64,000 nucleotides of DNA. Source: Natronorubrum bangense. Lineage in GTDB: Archaea > Halobacteriota > Halobacteria > Halobacteriales > Natrialbaceae. The translations under genes were made by a program, and so were the position numbers. Numbering within the stretch: the first letter of the stretch is position 1; every line of letters starts with the position of its first letter. The DNA is taken from the NCBI RefSeq assembly GCF_004799645.1, contig NZ_CP031306.1, positions 124,001-188,000 of the forward strand. The letters are read 5' to 3'. Below are positions 1-9,659 of this stretch, in pieces. The notes under the pieces are model-generated. The model was not told where the DNA came from. It ran no database searches and saw only the letters and a list, made by a program, of their open reading frames with translations.

Positions 1-2
1 GC

Positions 3-191
3 CAGGCCGACCAGGAAACGTTCACCCAGGAGGAGATTCGCCACTATCTCGCCACGTTCCACGGCGTCGACCGTATCGAGATGGAGATCGCCCAGCCTGA
101 CCGGATTCCTGAAGTATTGACCGAGATGGAACGCCGCGACGTCCTCGAGTCGGCTGGCCCCGGCAAGTGGCAACTGGCGGAGACCGCGTAA
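3..191 (+). CDS. C-terminal fragment of an unidentified protein
   Basis: The reading frame enters from the left edge and stops with TAA at 189-191, leaving about 62 C-terminal residues. The fragment is acidic and helix-rich. It has a stretch resembling a small helical or winged-helix fold near the end, with an 'RRDVLES' helix followed by a short 'GKWQL' strand. The N-terminus is outside the window, so no family can be assigned. It converges on the minus-strand glutamine amidotransferase, whose stop lies 85 bases downstream. That it is coding is likely; function is unknown. Confidence 0.6.
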   Translation, partial: QADQETFTQEEIRHYLATFHGVDRIEMEIAQPDRIPEVLTEMERRDVLESAGPGKWQLAETA

Positions 192-275
192 CACGGATCG
201 AGCGAAAGCCCATCTCCTTCAGGCGCGGGCGGAAGTCGATGCGTTCGACGACGAACCGCCGAACGCGACCGGCAG

Positions 276-980
276 TCAGTTCACACCGACCCGTTCTGCC
301 CGAACCGCTTCCGTGTAGGCAAGAAAGTTGTCGAACAACTGTTTTGCCTCGCAGGCGGCCTCGTAGTTCTCCGCGTGGATTCCCTCGAGAACCGCTTCGA
401 TGCGCTGTGTCGAGAGCTGTTCCGACTTCCGTTTTGTGACCGCTTTGGCAGTCCGCATATCGTACTCCGGGTGGAACTGAACGGCGAACACGTGGTCTTT
501 CCGAAACCCGTGAATACCGTACCCGTTTTTCGCAAACACCGTCGCTCCCGGCGGCGCTTCGATGACGTGATCCGAGTGTGTCGTAAAGACTGTCATCGTC
601 TCGTCGATCCCGTCGAGGAGGCGGTTCTCGCCGTCCTGTTCGACGGTTCGATAGCCGATTTCGTACTCGCCCATCCCCTCGACGCGCCCACCCAGAACGT
701 CCGCGAGGAGCTGGTGACCGTAACAGACACCGAGCGCGGGTACCCCGGCCTGGACCGCATCGCCGACCCAGGTTTTCAGCCGTCCGATCCACTCGCGATC
801 CCAGTAGACCGACGCACTCGAGCCGGTCACGACGAAGCCGTCGTAGCGAAAGTCGTCGGGGAACTCGCCGGACGGACAGTGGAACTCCTCGAGGTCAGCA
901 TCGAGTTCCCGATGAAAGTTCCGTCGGGTATCCACAGCCTCGTGAGCCGCGTTCAACAGCGCGAGACTCAGCTGTCCCAT
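276..980 (-). CDS. type 1 (class I) glutamine amidotransferase, GMP-synthase-like
   Basis: A 234-residue single-domain glutaminase of the triad class I family. The nucleophile elbow reads GVCYGHQ (Cys86), and the His/Glu pair lies in VQFHPEY (His170, Glu172). The protein therefore should hydrolyse glutamine to glutamate and ammonia for a separate synthase domain, which is not fused here. The length and the 'GVCYGHQLLADVLGG' region match free-standing GMP-synthase-like amidotransferases rather than PabA/TrpG. No partner synthetase lies next to it. The next gene upstream, on the same strand but 74 bases away, is a glutamate-cysteine ligase homologue, so a peptide or gamma-glutamyl context is possible but unproven. 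Confidence 0.85.
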   Translation of the reverse strand: MGQLSLALLNAAHEAVDTRRNFHRELDADLEEFHCPSGEFPDDFRYDGFVVTGSSASVYWDREWIGRLKTWVGDAVQAGVPALGVCYGHQLLADVLGGRVEGMGEYEIGYRTVEQDGENRLLDGIDETMTVFTTHSDHVIEAPPGATVFAKNGYGIHGFRKDHVFAVQFHPEYDMRTAKAVTKRKSEQLSTQRIEAVLEGIHAENYEAACEAKQLFDNFLAYTEAVRAERVGVN

Positions 981-1054
981 CTGTTATTAATACGAACTGT
1001 TGGTGTGGATGAATCGTCTTGTTTCATTGGTGTTTGCGACGTGTTCATCGTCGA

Positions 1055-2143
1055 TCAGTCAGCTGTCATCGATCGTGCCTGCGACAGGTCCTGTTCGAGG
1101 CGCTCGGCGTACTCGAGTCGAAGCTGTCGCGCTTCGGTCGCTGTCAGCTCCTCGCCGGTGTCGATCTCGTGGGAAAGCGGCTCGTACGCCTCGACGTCGA
1201 ATCCCATTCGCTCGAGATACGACCGTACTGCGGCCGACGACAGGCCGTCCCGGATCCCGGCTTCGACGTACTCCTGTACTGTGTCGAACTCCGGCAGAAC
1301 GACCGCTTCGTCCGTTATGCGACCCGTTTCGCCCTCGATGCGTACCTCGACGTCGTCGAGGTGTTCGATAACCCCGACGATCTCATCGGCCAACCGCACG
1401 ATCTGGCTCGGGAGGGCTGTGTCGGGCGAGCGCCATTCGACGGTCGAGAACCGCTCACGGAGTTTGACCGGCGTCCAAGCCGCACTTTCCGGCCCGAAAC
1501 ACGACTCGACCGTGTCTCGGTCGCAGCCGGCGACGATAGCCGCCGTCACGAACTCGCTGTACCGACGCTCGAGTCGTCTCGCCCACTCCGCTCTGTCTTC
1601 GACATATGGCCACAGCTGCCCCTGGTGTGGCAGGGATTCATACGCCATCCAGCGATAGAGCTGGGATCGTGCGCCGGTCGTCAGGCGTGTGCCCTCGAAG
1701 TACGGCGAGGAGTTGACCAGCGCCAGCGCGGGATCGAGTGCGATGAGTGTGTTCAACTGGTCGATCTCGCGGCCGGGCTGTTGTTCGACGTGAATGTGCG
1801 TGCCGGCGCAGTGTCGCACGTACTCGAAGTCCTCACCGATGACGCGATCCTGGATCCGCGTGCGCTCACCCGGGCGATCTTCGATCGGTGCCTGCTGGAC
1901 TGGCGTTGCGAGTGGGACCAGCCGCTTGTCCCGTTCCTCGGCCCGTCGGAGAACCCGATCGAGCCGATCGAACAGTTCGTCGCGGAGTTCAGCCGTCGTC
2001 TCACACGGTGTCGTTTTGATCTCGAGTAGCGGGGCGACGAACTCCCGTTCGACCCCCGGCGATGCCTCGACGAGGTCTCCTGGATCGGTCAGTCGCCCCT
2101 GCTCATCGATTACCCAGTACTCGACTTCGATGCTGCGTCGCAT
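1055..2143 (-). CDS. gshA: glutamate--cysteine ligase family protein (haloarchaeal GshA type)
   Basis: About 362 residues from the ATG at 2143. An upstream in-frame ATG at 2218 would add 25 low-complexity residues. The 2143 start is preferred because family proteins begin at the conserved 'SIEVEYWV' strand, which carries the catalytic glutamates. Further marks are the 'CAGTHIHVEQ' segment and the 'VEWRSPD' motif typical of carboxylate-amine ligases of the GCS2/YbdK group. Halobacteria accumulate gamma-glutamylcysteine instead of glutathione, and enzymes of this type make it from glutamate, cysteine and ATP. The assignment to GshA rather than another carboxylate-amine ligase rests on family resemblance only. 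It is monocistronic or loosely linked to the downstream glutaminase. Confidence 0.75.
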   Translation of the reverse strand: MRRSIEVEYWVIDEQGRLTDPGDLVEASPGVEREFVAPLLEIKTTPCETTAELRDELFDRLDRVLRRAEERDKRLVPLATPVQQAPIEDRPGERTRIQDRVIGEDFEYVRHCAGTHIHVEQQPGREIDQLNTLIALDPALALVNSSPYFEGTRLTTGARSQLYRWMAYESLPHQGQLWPYVEDRAEWARRLERRYSEFVTAAIVAGCDRDTVESCFGPESAAWTPVKLRERFSTVEWRSPDTALPSQIVRLADEIVGVIEHLDDVEVRIEGETGRITDEAVVLPEFDTVQEYVEAGIRDGLSSAAVRSYLERMGFDVEAYEPLSHEIDTGEELTATEARQLRLEYAERLEQDLSQARSMTAD

Positions 2144-2556
2144 CGGCTCGAGGGTGTGCTGTGAGGTGGTAGTTCCCGTCCGATTCGACGAACGATGGAT
2201 ATCGGGTGGTTCGGACATGGCTTGGAACGGTATTGTAGCGGTAGTCTCGGCGTGTTCGCCTATGTGATCCTCTCTCCCACCGTTGTGGGCTCGACTGTAA
2301 CCCCGTCTGGGGTGGTCATGGGAGACCCTCTCCAGTAGCCGTACAAGAGGTCGACGCGGTCGTTGAATCTCGTCCTCGAATCATGCGTATTACTCACACA
2401 TGTCTGTGTGTGAAATGGATGGTCATAATAAGTTCTGTGTATATATTCAATGGGGTGTCCTTATATGCAGCAATACTGTTCACAGAGTCGGGTATACGGG
2501 CGGATGTGCCGATGTTTACGGTGTGCAGGATTTCGATCGACCGAGTCTCGAACGCG
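2144..2556. other. intergenic region with AT-rich core and a short hairpin
   Basis: This stretch lies between the gshA start and the MATE exporter stop. It contains no convincing gene. The part around 2383-2510 is clearly more AT-rich than its surroundings and contains a 7-base perfect inverted repeat, TCACACA (2394-2400) and TGTGTGA (2407-2413), with a 6-base loop. It should hold the gshA promoter and the 3' end of the MATE transcript. Confidence 0.5.
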
Positions 2557-4020
2557 TCACTCCGCGACCGATTCGGTATCGTCCGACTCTGTCGCCTCCA
2601 GTTGCGCTGTCTTCGAGTCCTCGTCCGCCTCATTCACTAGCGACTCCTTCCAGGTGCCACGCGTAAACCACGCGACAGCAGCGAGTGCGCCGACGACGTC
2701 GCCCACGACGACGCCCGTCCAGATGCCCGTGGTACCCCAGCCGGCGACGAAGATCAGATAGTAGGTAACTGGAACGCGGACGATCCACAGCCCCAGCACG
2801 GAAAAGACGAGCGCCGTCTTCGTGTTACCAGCCCCCCGAAACGCCCCGAGCATGACCTGCATGATGCCCATGAAGACGAAGGCGAACGCGGCAAACTGGA
2901 GGTATGTGACGCCGTAGGCGAGCGTTTCGGCTCGGCCGGCTTCCTCGGCCGTGAGAAACACCGCGACGAACGGCTCCGGAAAGAGAATGGCGAGTGCGCC
3001 GGCGACGGCCATGATCCCCCCAATGACGCCCGAAGCGAGCCACGTCGCCTTCGCTGCCCGGTCAGCCCGCCCAGCGCCTAAGTTCTGGCCGACGATCGAG
3101 TCCGTCGCTTGCCCCATCCCCATCGCGGGCAGGAAAGCAAGCGAGATCAGCCGGTTACCCAGCCCGTAGGCTGCGACGACCGCCGGCGGGAACGTGACGA
3201 CCATCGCTGTCATTGCGACCAGCGCCAGCGCTGTCATCGACTGCTCGAGCGCTGTCGGGACGCCGAGTCTGGTAATCTCGGTGACGTACTCGAGTCGCGG
3301 GCGGAGATGATGCAGTTCGATGGTGGGGCCAGTCGTCGTGTAGTACAGCAGATAGAAGCCGATCACCGTGGCGAGGCCTCGGGAGACGACGGTCGCGACG
3401 GCAGCACCTTCGATCTCGAGGCGAGGCAGCGGCCCGACACCGAAAATCAGCAGTGGATCGAGCACGAGATTGACGACGACGCTGATGACCATCACCCGCA
3501 TCGGTGCACGGGTGTTGCCGTACCCCCGCATGAGCGCAGCGAAGACGAAAAAACCGAACACGAAGGGAACCCCGAGGAAGAAGATCCGCAGATAGTCGCC
3601 AGCTAGTGGGAGGATCGCAGTCTGCGTGTCGCTGTCGGCAGGGAGGAGTTCGAGCATCGGATCTGTCGCAAAGTACCCGACGATACCGAGGACGATCGCG
3701 ATCAGCGAAATAAACGAGATCGTCTGCCCGGCGATGAGACCACCTTTGCCACTTTCAGCCCCTGTGTGCTGGGCGAGCAAAATCGAGCCGGCGGTCGTGA
3801 AACCGGCCCCGACCGCGATCACTAAAAAGAGCAGCGGAAAGGCGAGACTCACCGCACCGACGGCGTCGGGCGAAAGCGCCCCGAGCCAGAACGTGTCGCC
3901 GACGTTGTAGGCGACCTGCAACAGCTGGATGACCACGAGCGGCCAGGCCAGCTTGAACATCGGCCGAACGAGACTCCCCTCCGTGAGGCTACTCTCGTCC
4001 GACACCTCGCCGGAGGACAT
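2557..4020 (-). CDS. MATE family efflux transporter
   Basis: A 487-residue polytopic membrane protein with about 12 hydrophobic segments in two similar halves, as in the NorM/DinF multidrug and toxic compound extrusion family. The first half begins around residue 20 with 'RPMFKLAWPLVVIQLLQ', and the second half repeats the arrangement from about residue 245 ('LGVPTALEQSMTALALV'). Such carriers expel cationic drugs or metabolites in exchange for Na+ or H+. The C-terminal ~35 residues are acidic and charged, presumably cytoplasmic. The ATG at 4020 is followed by a short acidic N-terminus. It is transcribed alone, away from the DUF7344 gene upstream. The substrate cannot be read from the sequence. 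Confidence 0.9.
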   Translation of the reverse strand: MSSGEVSDESSLTEGSLVRPMFKLAWPLVVIQLLQVAYNVGDTFWLGALSPDAVGAVSLAFPLLFLVIAVGAGFTTAGSILLAQHTGAESGKGGLIAGQTISFISLIAIVLGIVGYFATDPMLELLPADSDTQTAILPLAGDYLRIFFLGVPFVFGFFVFAALMRGYGNTRAPMRVMVISVVVNLVLDPLLIFGVGPLPRLEIEGAAVATVVSRGLATVIGFYLLYYTTTGPTIELHHLRPRLEYVTEITRLGVPTALEQSMTALALVAMTAMVVTFPPAVVAAYGLGNRLISLAFLPAMGMGQATDSIVGQNLGAGRADRAAKATWLASGVIGGIMAVAGALAILFPEPFVAVFLTAEEAGRAETLAYGVTYLQFAAFAFVFMGIMQVMLGAFRGAGNTKTALVFSVLGLWIVRVPVTYYLIFVAGWGTTGIWTGVVVGDVVGALAAVAWFTRGTWKESLVNEADEDSKTAQLEATESDDTESVAE

Positions 4021-4335
4021 ATCTCAACAGTACGGCTCATCGTACTTCACGACTCGTGAGATATGATATCTGCACTCACCACCGACTCGTCACGCAGTGG
4101 CGTTCGTTCAGCTACGTCAACACGTTACTGACGGACCGGATCGTCCGCTGTCCAGACCGTCAGCACGGAGGTGTTTGTCGTGTCTCCGGCCGACCGTCCG
4201 TTTTGGAAAACAGTACTGATTGTGTATATTTCTTCTCAAGATTGGATATATTTCTGAAATAGGATAAAAGTACAAAGGAATCTCTGAATATAGAAAGGTT
4301 TGCGTTGTCATGAAATCCTGCTCAGAGTGAAGCGT
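4021..4335. other. AT-rich divergent promoter region
   Basis: This region separates the leftward MATE gene from the rightward DUF7344 gene, and no gene is seen in it. The 4200-4300 part is strikingly AT-rich for this genome, with several TATA-like words such as 'gtatatt', 'gatatattt' and 'ggataaaag'. That fits archaeal promoters for the DUF7344 gene, but no single box can be chosen with confidence. Confidence 0.45.
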
Positions 4336-4950
4336 ATGAGTCCCCAATCAGTCCTCCCTCCCCGCAGTTCAAACAGTGCTGCTGGTTCGCCCTCACTCGA
4401 GGAGTCCCCGGAACTCTCTCAGGACGAAATCTTTCATCTCTTACAGACGAACCGCAGGCGAGACACCATTCGCTACCTGCTCGATATGGATGCGGAGTCC
4501 GTCAAAATGCGCGACATCGCCGAACACGTCGCCGCCCTCGAGCACGAGACGACAGTTGCGGAGTTGACGTCCACCCAACGCCAGCGTGTCTACATTCCGC
4601 TGTACCAGTCACACCTTCCGAAACTCGACAAAAAAGGCGTCATCGAGTACAACAAGTCCCGCGGTATCGTTCGAGCGACGGATCGCATAGAGATCTTTCG
4701 CCCGCATCTCGAGCCGTATCGGGATGATGCACCCGACGACGACGCCGAACGGTCGATCATCGGGTATTTCGTCAGCGACTACTACGCGACGGCGATCGCT
4801 GCGAGTACGAGTCTGCTGGTCGCCTCCCTGCTTGGTGTGCTCGCGCTTCCCGGCGTGATGCTCGGCACCATCATCACCATTCTCTTCGTGCTCGCAACGA
4901 TCGGGACGAACCACGGCGACTCGCTTCTGGGAGCTGGAACCGCTGAGTAA
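4336..4950 (+). CDS. DUF7344-type winged-helix protein with C-terminal membrane segments
   Basis: About 204 residues from the ATG at 4336. An in-frame ATG at 4300 exists, but the sequence between them is not protein-like. Residues ~30-120 form a DUF7344-like winged helix: 'LSQDEIFHLLQTNRRRDTIR' opening, a middle 'YIPLYQSHLPKLD' helix and an 'IEYNKSRG' wing. These are features of many haloarchaeal regulators. After a linker, residues ~155-195 form two hydrophobic helices, so the protein looks like a membrane-anchored DNA-binding regulator. Target genes are unknown. Two related DUF7344-type genes occur elsewhere in this window (22599-22961 and 31754-33037). Confidence 0.75.
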   Translation: MSPQSVLPPRSSNSAAGSPSLEESPELSQDEIFHLLQTNRRRDTIRYLLDMDAESVKMRDIAEHVAALEHETTVAELTSTQRQRVYIPLYQSHLPKLDKKGVIEYNKSRGIVRATDRIEIFRPHLEPYRDDAPDDDAERSIIGYFVSDYYATAIAASTSLLVASLLGVLALPGVMLGTIITILFVLATIGTNHGDSLLGAGTAE

Positions 4951-5006
4951 CCGCTTGTCGTCGCTCAAGCGGGGAGGATCGTGCGAAATCGGGTTCTACT
5001 GTGCGA

Positions 5007-6002
5007 TCAGTCGGCGATCGATTCGCTCGAGTCCGTCGCCACTGTCGCGTCTTGCACCCAGAGGTCGCCGAACAGCTCGTCTTGCTCGAGACGGACTCGA
5101 CCGCGGTGAGACAGAAAGAGCAACGCCAGATACGTCATCACGCGTGAGCCGCCGACGCCTTCGATTTCGGCGAACAACACTTCCTCGCGGCCCTGGTCGT
5201 ACTGGCCAGCGAGTTCTCCTTCGACGTTATCGATGACCGTTTCGATGTCTTCTTCGTGGGTCGTATGCGTCACGTCGTCGCTTGTGGGCTCGTCGTCGAC
5301 GCGGAAATCATCGCCCGAGTGGTAGTTCAGCTCCTGCATCCCGCGGTCGTACCCACGCGGCGAGTCGCTCGTGTCGTAACTTCGAGACTCCTTCCATCGC
5401 GTCTCCCGTTCGGCGCTTCGGAGCTCCCGAACCAGTTCGTCGAGCGTCTCCGGCTTTCCACGGGCGTGTTTGCGATCGAGGCGACGTTCCATCTCCGCCT
5501 CGAGGCTCTCGATAGGGTCGAAGCCGGGAGCCGGCCCGCCGTCGCCATCACCGCTGTCCATCGGTCCGTCGTCTGCAAAGGGCGCCTCCCACGGCGGTAG
5601 CTCCGCTTCCTCGGGTTCGTCCGGCGTGAACAGCTCGTCGCTTTTCATCCGCAAAAGCACGCTCGCGTAAAACAGCGCGCGACCGGAGGTCCGCAGGTCG
5701 GCCTCGTCGAGTGCCTCGAGGAACTTGTCGGTCACTGCGACGATATCGATATCCCAGGGATCGATCTCGCCGTCTTTGGCGAGTTGGACCAGCAGTTCGA
5801 CGGGCTCGACGTCGTCGCTATCGGTTCCCGTTTCGTTTTCGTCATCTTCGGAAAACTCGAGGACCGTTGAAGGGGATGCTCGAGCCTCGTCACTCGAGCC
5901 AGCATCGGTGACGAGAGCTGTGTCCGAGTCAGATTGTCCCGGTCGCTCGCGGTCTTCGTGGCCGGCGATCTGCAGCGGAATATCGTCGTTCTCCTCAGTC
6001 AC
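5007..6002 (-). CDS. scpA: segregation and condensation protein A (kleisin)
   Basis: The preferred start is the GTG at 6002, giving 331 residues. It overlaps the smc stop in the 8-base string GTGACTGA, a sign of translational coupling; the upstream ATG at 6023 is possible but less likely. The N-terminal part 'EPVELLVQLAKDGEIDPWDIDI' region and 'ALFYASVLLRMKS' match the ScpA N-terminal domain that binds the Smc neck. The C-terminal ~80 residues form the winged helix that binds the Smc head. The middle is a long acidic linker. The product closes the Smc ring and acts in chromosome organisation. The haloarchaeal gene pair is conserved, and no ScpB is seen next to it. Confidence 0.92.
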   Translation of the reverse strand: MTEENDDIPLQIAGHEDRERPGQSDSDTALVTDAGSSDEARASPSTVLEFSEDDENETGTDSDDVEPVELLVQLAKDGEIDPWDIDIVAVTDKFLEALDEADLRTSGRALFYASVLLRMKSDELFTPDEPEEAELPPWEAPFADDGPMDSGDGDGGPAPGFDPIESLEAEMERRLDRKHARGKPETLDELVRELRSAERETRWKESRSYDTSDSPRGYDRGMQELNYHSGDDFRVDDEPTSDDVTHTTHEEDIETVIDNVEGELAGQYDQGREEVLFAEIEGVGGSRVMTYLALLFLSHRGRVRLEQDELFGDLWVQDATVATDSSESIAD

Positions 6003-9000
6003 TTGCCGGCACCTCCTCTCCATCGCCGTCGCTGCTGAGATCGATTCCGGTCACCGCACTCACGTTGTCCTGTTGCATCGTCACCCCGATGGCTCGCTCG
6101 GATCGATCGAGCATCGCAGAGCGATGCGAGACGACGACGAACTGCGCTTTCTCGGAGAGTTCATCGACCATCTGGCCGATCCGCTCGGCGTTGACGGCAT
6201 CGAGGAAGGCGTCGACCTCGTCTAACGCGTAGAACGGGGCCGGGTTGTGGCGCTGGATCGCGAAAATAAACGCCAGCGCCGTCAGCGACTTCTCGCCACC
6301 GGACATCGCATCGAGTCGCTGAATCGGCTTGTCGCCGGGCTGGGCTTTCATCGTCAACCCACCGTCGAACGGATCGGCCTCGTTCTCCAGATGCAGCGTC
6401 CCGGTCCCCTCCGAAAGCTTCTCGAAAATCTCCGTGAACTGCTCGGCGATCTCGTCGTAGGAGTCGATAAACGTCTGTTTCTTCAGCGTCTCGTACTGTT
6501 CGATCCGATCGCGGATCCCCTCGGCTTCCTCGACCAGCGTCGCTTTCGCGTCCTCGAGTTCCTCGAGATCCTCCCGCACGTCGTCGTACTCGTCGATCGC
6601 AAGCATGTTCACCGGCTCCATCGCCTCCATATCCGCCTGCAACACCTCGATCATCTCGAGAACCGTCTCGTGGTCGGGCACGTCCTCGGGGTCGTACTCG
6701 CCGACCTCGGCCTCGAGACTCTCGATTTCCCACTCGAGGTCGCTCAGCCGACTGCGTGCATCCTCGAGTTTGCTCTCGACGGCGTTGACCCGATCCTGTT
6801 GCTGGTCGCGTTTGGTTCGGGCCGTGGACAGTTCCTCTTTGAGGTCACTGCGCTCCGCTTTGAGGTCGGTGAGTTCGTCCTCGAGTTCGGCAACGGCCTC
6901 CCGTTTGTCCTCGAGTGTCTCGCGCTTTTCGGCGATAGCGTCCTCACAGTCGTTGATTCGAGCTTCCTGTTCGGCTTTCCGATTCTGAGCCGTCTCGATG
7001 TCGTCGTGGAGGTCTTCGATCGCGTCCTCGCCGTACTCCTTCTCTAAGCTCAGTTCGTTGAGTGTGCTGTCGAGATCCGCGATGCGGTCTTCGCGCTCAT
7101 CGATTTCGTCCTCGAGGGCCTCTATTTCCGCGGTCAGTTCGGGAATCTTCGAGTCTGCGAGTTCGGTCTCGAGGTCGTCGATCTCGGCTTCGATCTCCTC
7201 GACTTCCGCTGTCTTCGTCTCGATCTCGCCTGAGAGTTCGGTCATCCGTTCGTCGACGGACTCCCGTTCGCCCTCGAGGTCGGCGAGGTCGTTCTGGAGG
7301 GTGTCGATCTCGGCTTCGATCGATTTGCGTTTGTCCGCGAGACTCTCGAGTTCGGTTTCGATCGAGCGCACTTCGTCTGCGGCATCGGTCTTGCGGTCGC
7401 GGGCATCGTCGAGGCGCTCTTCGACGCCACGAAGCTCCTCGCGAAGGGACTCACGCTGGTCCTGGAGGTCGGTGATCTGTGTGGCGACGCGCTCGAGTTG
7501 GCCCTCGCCGCCCCCGGTAAAGGAGTAGCGTGAGCCGCCGCCGGAGCCGCCGGTCATCGCGCCGCTTTTCTCGACGAGGTCGCCGTCGAGTGTGACCATC
7601 CGATAGTCGCCCATATACGAGCGGGCGGTCTCGAGGTCTTCAACGACCAGCGTGTCGCCGAGGACGTACGAGAAGACGTCGGCGTACTGGCCGTCGAACT
7701 CGACGAGGTTGTACGCGAAGTCGACCACGCCGGGATCGCTCGGGGCGTTGGGGAGCCGGCGCTTGTGCATGTCCGTCATCGGGAGGAACGTCGCCCGGCC
7801 TGCGTTGCGCGATTTGAGGTGGTCGATACACTGTTGGCCGATGACGTCGTCGTCGACGACCACGTTCGCGAGTCGCCCGCCTGCGGCCGTCTCACAGGCG
7901 ACGGCGTACTCGCCGGGGACGGTCCCAAGCTGGGCGACCGCGCCGTGGACGCCGTTGATCCCTGCGTTCAGAATCGTCGTCACCGCGCGACCGAACGAGG
8001 AGTCGCCGCTTTTGCCCGCGTTGGCCTCGAGTTCGGCGTACTCCTGTTGTTTCGCCTGGATTTTATCGTCGATGTCGTCGACGTCCGACTGGAGCCGTCG
8101 CTTTTCGCGTTTGAGGTCGTCGACGACGCCCGCGATGTTCTCGCGGTTCGTCTCGGCCTTCTCGAGTTCGCGCTCGAGGTCGGCCCGTCTGCTCTCGATC
8201 TCAGGGATTTCCTCGCGGCGTTGCTCGATCGTCGACTCTTTCTCGCTGATCTCGTTCGAACGCCGTCGGGCTTCGTCTAACAGGCGGTCCTGTTCGCGCT
8301 GGAGGTCGTTTTTCTCGGTTTTGACCGTCTCCAGTTCGTCTTTGCGCTCGGCGAGGTCGGCTTTCAGCTCGTCGAACTCGGTGTCGACGGCGTCGATCTC
8401 TGCTTCGAGTGACTCGCGTTCGGCCTCCCGGTCCTGAATCTCGCTTTTGACCTGTGCTTTCTCGAGTTTGTGCTCGCGGATCTCGCCGTCGAGCTCTTCG
8501 ATCTGTTCCTGTTTGCGGTCGATCTTGACAAACGCCTCGCGGCGCTTCGATTCGGCGTCTTCGATCGCGCCCTCGCTGGTCTCGATCTTGTCCTCGAGTC
8601 GGGAGATCTCGCCTTTGATCTCCTCGATGTCGCTTTTGATCCGGAGCTGTTCGTCCTCGCCTTTGCGCTCGATTTCGGCGTTTAAGTCCTCGAGGTCTTC
8701 TTGTAAGCGGACGACTTTCCCCTGCCGTTCGTCGAGTTCACGCTGGAGGTCCGTCAACTCCTCCTCGAGATCATCGACACGGTTTTCGGCGCTCGCGAGT
8801 TCGTCGCGTTTCTCCTCGAGTTCGCTGGCCTTCTTGTAGCCCTCGTACTCTTCTTGTTCACGCCGCAACCGTCGGTATCGCAGGGCTTCCTGTCGCTCGT
8901 CTTCGAGTTGGGCGAGTCGGTCGCGTTTCTCCTCGATACGAAGTTGAGCTTCGTCGACCCGCTCTTCGACGATCTCGAGTTCCTCGAACGCGTCTTCCTT

Positions 9001-9579
9001 TTTCGCGTCGAACTCCGCGACACCGGCGATCTCGTCAATGATCTCTCGACGAGCATGCGGCGTCATGTTGATAATCTCGGTGACGTCGCCCTGCATGACG
9101 ACGTTGTAGCCCTCGGGTGTGACACCAGCCTGTGCGAGCAGGTCCTGAATATCGGAGAGGTTGACCGAGCGGTCGTTCAGATAGTAGTAGGAGTAGTAGT
9201 TGTCCTCGGTCTCTTTGACTCGCCGGCGGATGCGAATCTCGTCGACGTCGCCGACGTCGTCGCTGCCGGCGGCGTTGACGACCTGCGAGCGAGTCAACGT
9301 CTCGTCGCTGTTGTCCAACACGACTTCGACGGTCGCCTCACGGGGGCCGGCCGACCGGTCGCCGTCTTCGTGACCGGGGTTGTAGATCAGATCGGTCAGC
9401 TTTTCGGCGCGAATACCGCGGGTTCGAGCCAGTCCGAGCGCGAAGAGGACGGCGTCGATGATGTTCGATTTGCCGGAGCCGTTCGGTCCAGTGACGACAG
9501 TGAAATCCTCGTAAAACGGAATCTTCGTCTTGCGGCCGAAGCTCTTGAAATTGTCCAGAACGAGTGCCTTGATATACAT
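5995..9579 (-). CDS. smc: chromosome segregation protein SMC
   Basis: A 1194-residue protein, full length for the family. Walker A GPNGSGKS lies at residues 31-38. Two long charged coiled coils flank a central hinge (about residues 530-660, with 'GVHGAVAQLG' and 'TFLPM'). The C-terminal head has the ABC signature 'LDAMSGGEKS' followed by the Walker B 'FYALDEVDAFLD'. It is an ATPase that forms rings around DNA with ScpA and compacts or loops the chromosome. It is co-transcribed with scpA downstream. The small coiled-coil gene at 9660-9968 lies 80 bases upstream on the same strand. The acidic coiled coils are typical of halophile adaptation. Confidence 0.97.
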   Translation of the reverse strand: MYIKALVLDNFKSFGRKTKIPFYEDFTVVTGPNGSGKSNIIDAVLFALGLARTRGIRAEKLTDLIYNPGHEDGDRSAGPREATVEVVLDNSDETLTRSQVVNAAGSDDVGDVDEIRIRRRVKETEDNYYSYYYLNDRSVNLSDIQDLLAQAGVTPEGYNVVMQGDVTEIINMTPHARREIIDEIAGVAEFDAKKEDAFEELEIVEERVDEAQLRIEEKRDRLAQLEDERQEALRYRRLRREQEEYEGYKKASELEEKRDELASAENRVDDLEEELTDLQRELDERQGKVVRLQEDLEDLNAEIERKGEDEQLRIKSDIEEIKGEISRLEDKIETSEGAIEDAESKRREAFVKIDRKQEQIEELDGEIREHKLEKAQVKSEIQDREAERESLEAEIDAVDTEFDELKADLAERKDELETVKTEKNDLQREQDRLLDEARRRSNEISEKESTIEQRREEIPEIESRRADLERELEKAETNRENIAGVVDDLKREKRRLQSDVDDIDDKIQAKQQEYAELEANAGKSGDSSFGRAVTTILNAGINGVHGAVAQLGTVPGEYAVACETAAGGRLANVVVDDDVIGQQCIDHLKSRNAGRATFLPMTDMHKRRLPNAPSDPGVVDFAYNLVEFDGQYADVFSYVLGDTLVVEDLETARSYMGDYRMVTLDGDLVEKSGAMTGGSGGGSRYSFTGGGEGQLERVATQITDLQDQRESLREELRGVEERLDDARDRKTDAADEVRSIETELESLADKRKSIEAEIDTLQNDLADLEGERESVDERMTELSGEIETKTAEVEEIEAEIDDLETELADSKIPELTAEIEALEDEIDEREDRIADLDSTLNELSLEKEYGEDAIEDLHDDIETAQNRKAEQEARINDCEDAIAEKRETLEDKREAVAELEDELTDLKAERSDLKEELSTARTKRDQQQDRVNAVESKLEDARSRLSDLEWEIESLEAEVGEYDPEDVPDHETVLEMIEVLQADMEAMEPVNMLAIDEYDDVREDLEELEDAKATLVEEAEGIRDRIEQYETLKKQTFIDSYDEIAEQFTEIFEKLSEGTGTLHLENEADPFDGGLTMKAQPGDKPIQRLDAMSGGEKSLTALAFIFAIQRHNPAPFYALDEVDAFLDAVNAERIGQMVDELSEKAQFVVVSHRSAMLDRSERAIGVTMQQDNVSAVTGIDLSSDGDGEEVPASD

Positions 9580-9659
9580 ACTTTAGCCAACTTCGTCACA
9601 GCAGGGAATCATGGCCGGACGGTCGCGAGTCGAGTGTGGGTCGCGACGCCGCCACGCAG

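Noticed and set aside
6605..8839. Several plus-strand frames of up to 260 residues antisense to smc
   Set aside because: They are Ser/Arg-rich shadows caused by the regular GAG/CTC codon pattern of the coiled coils.
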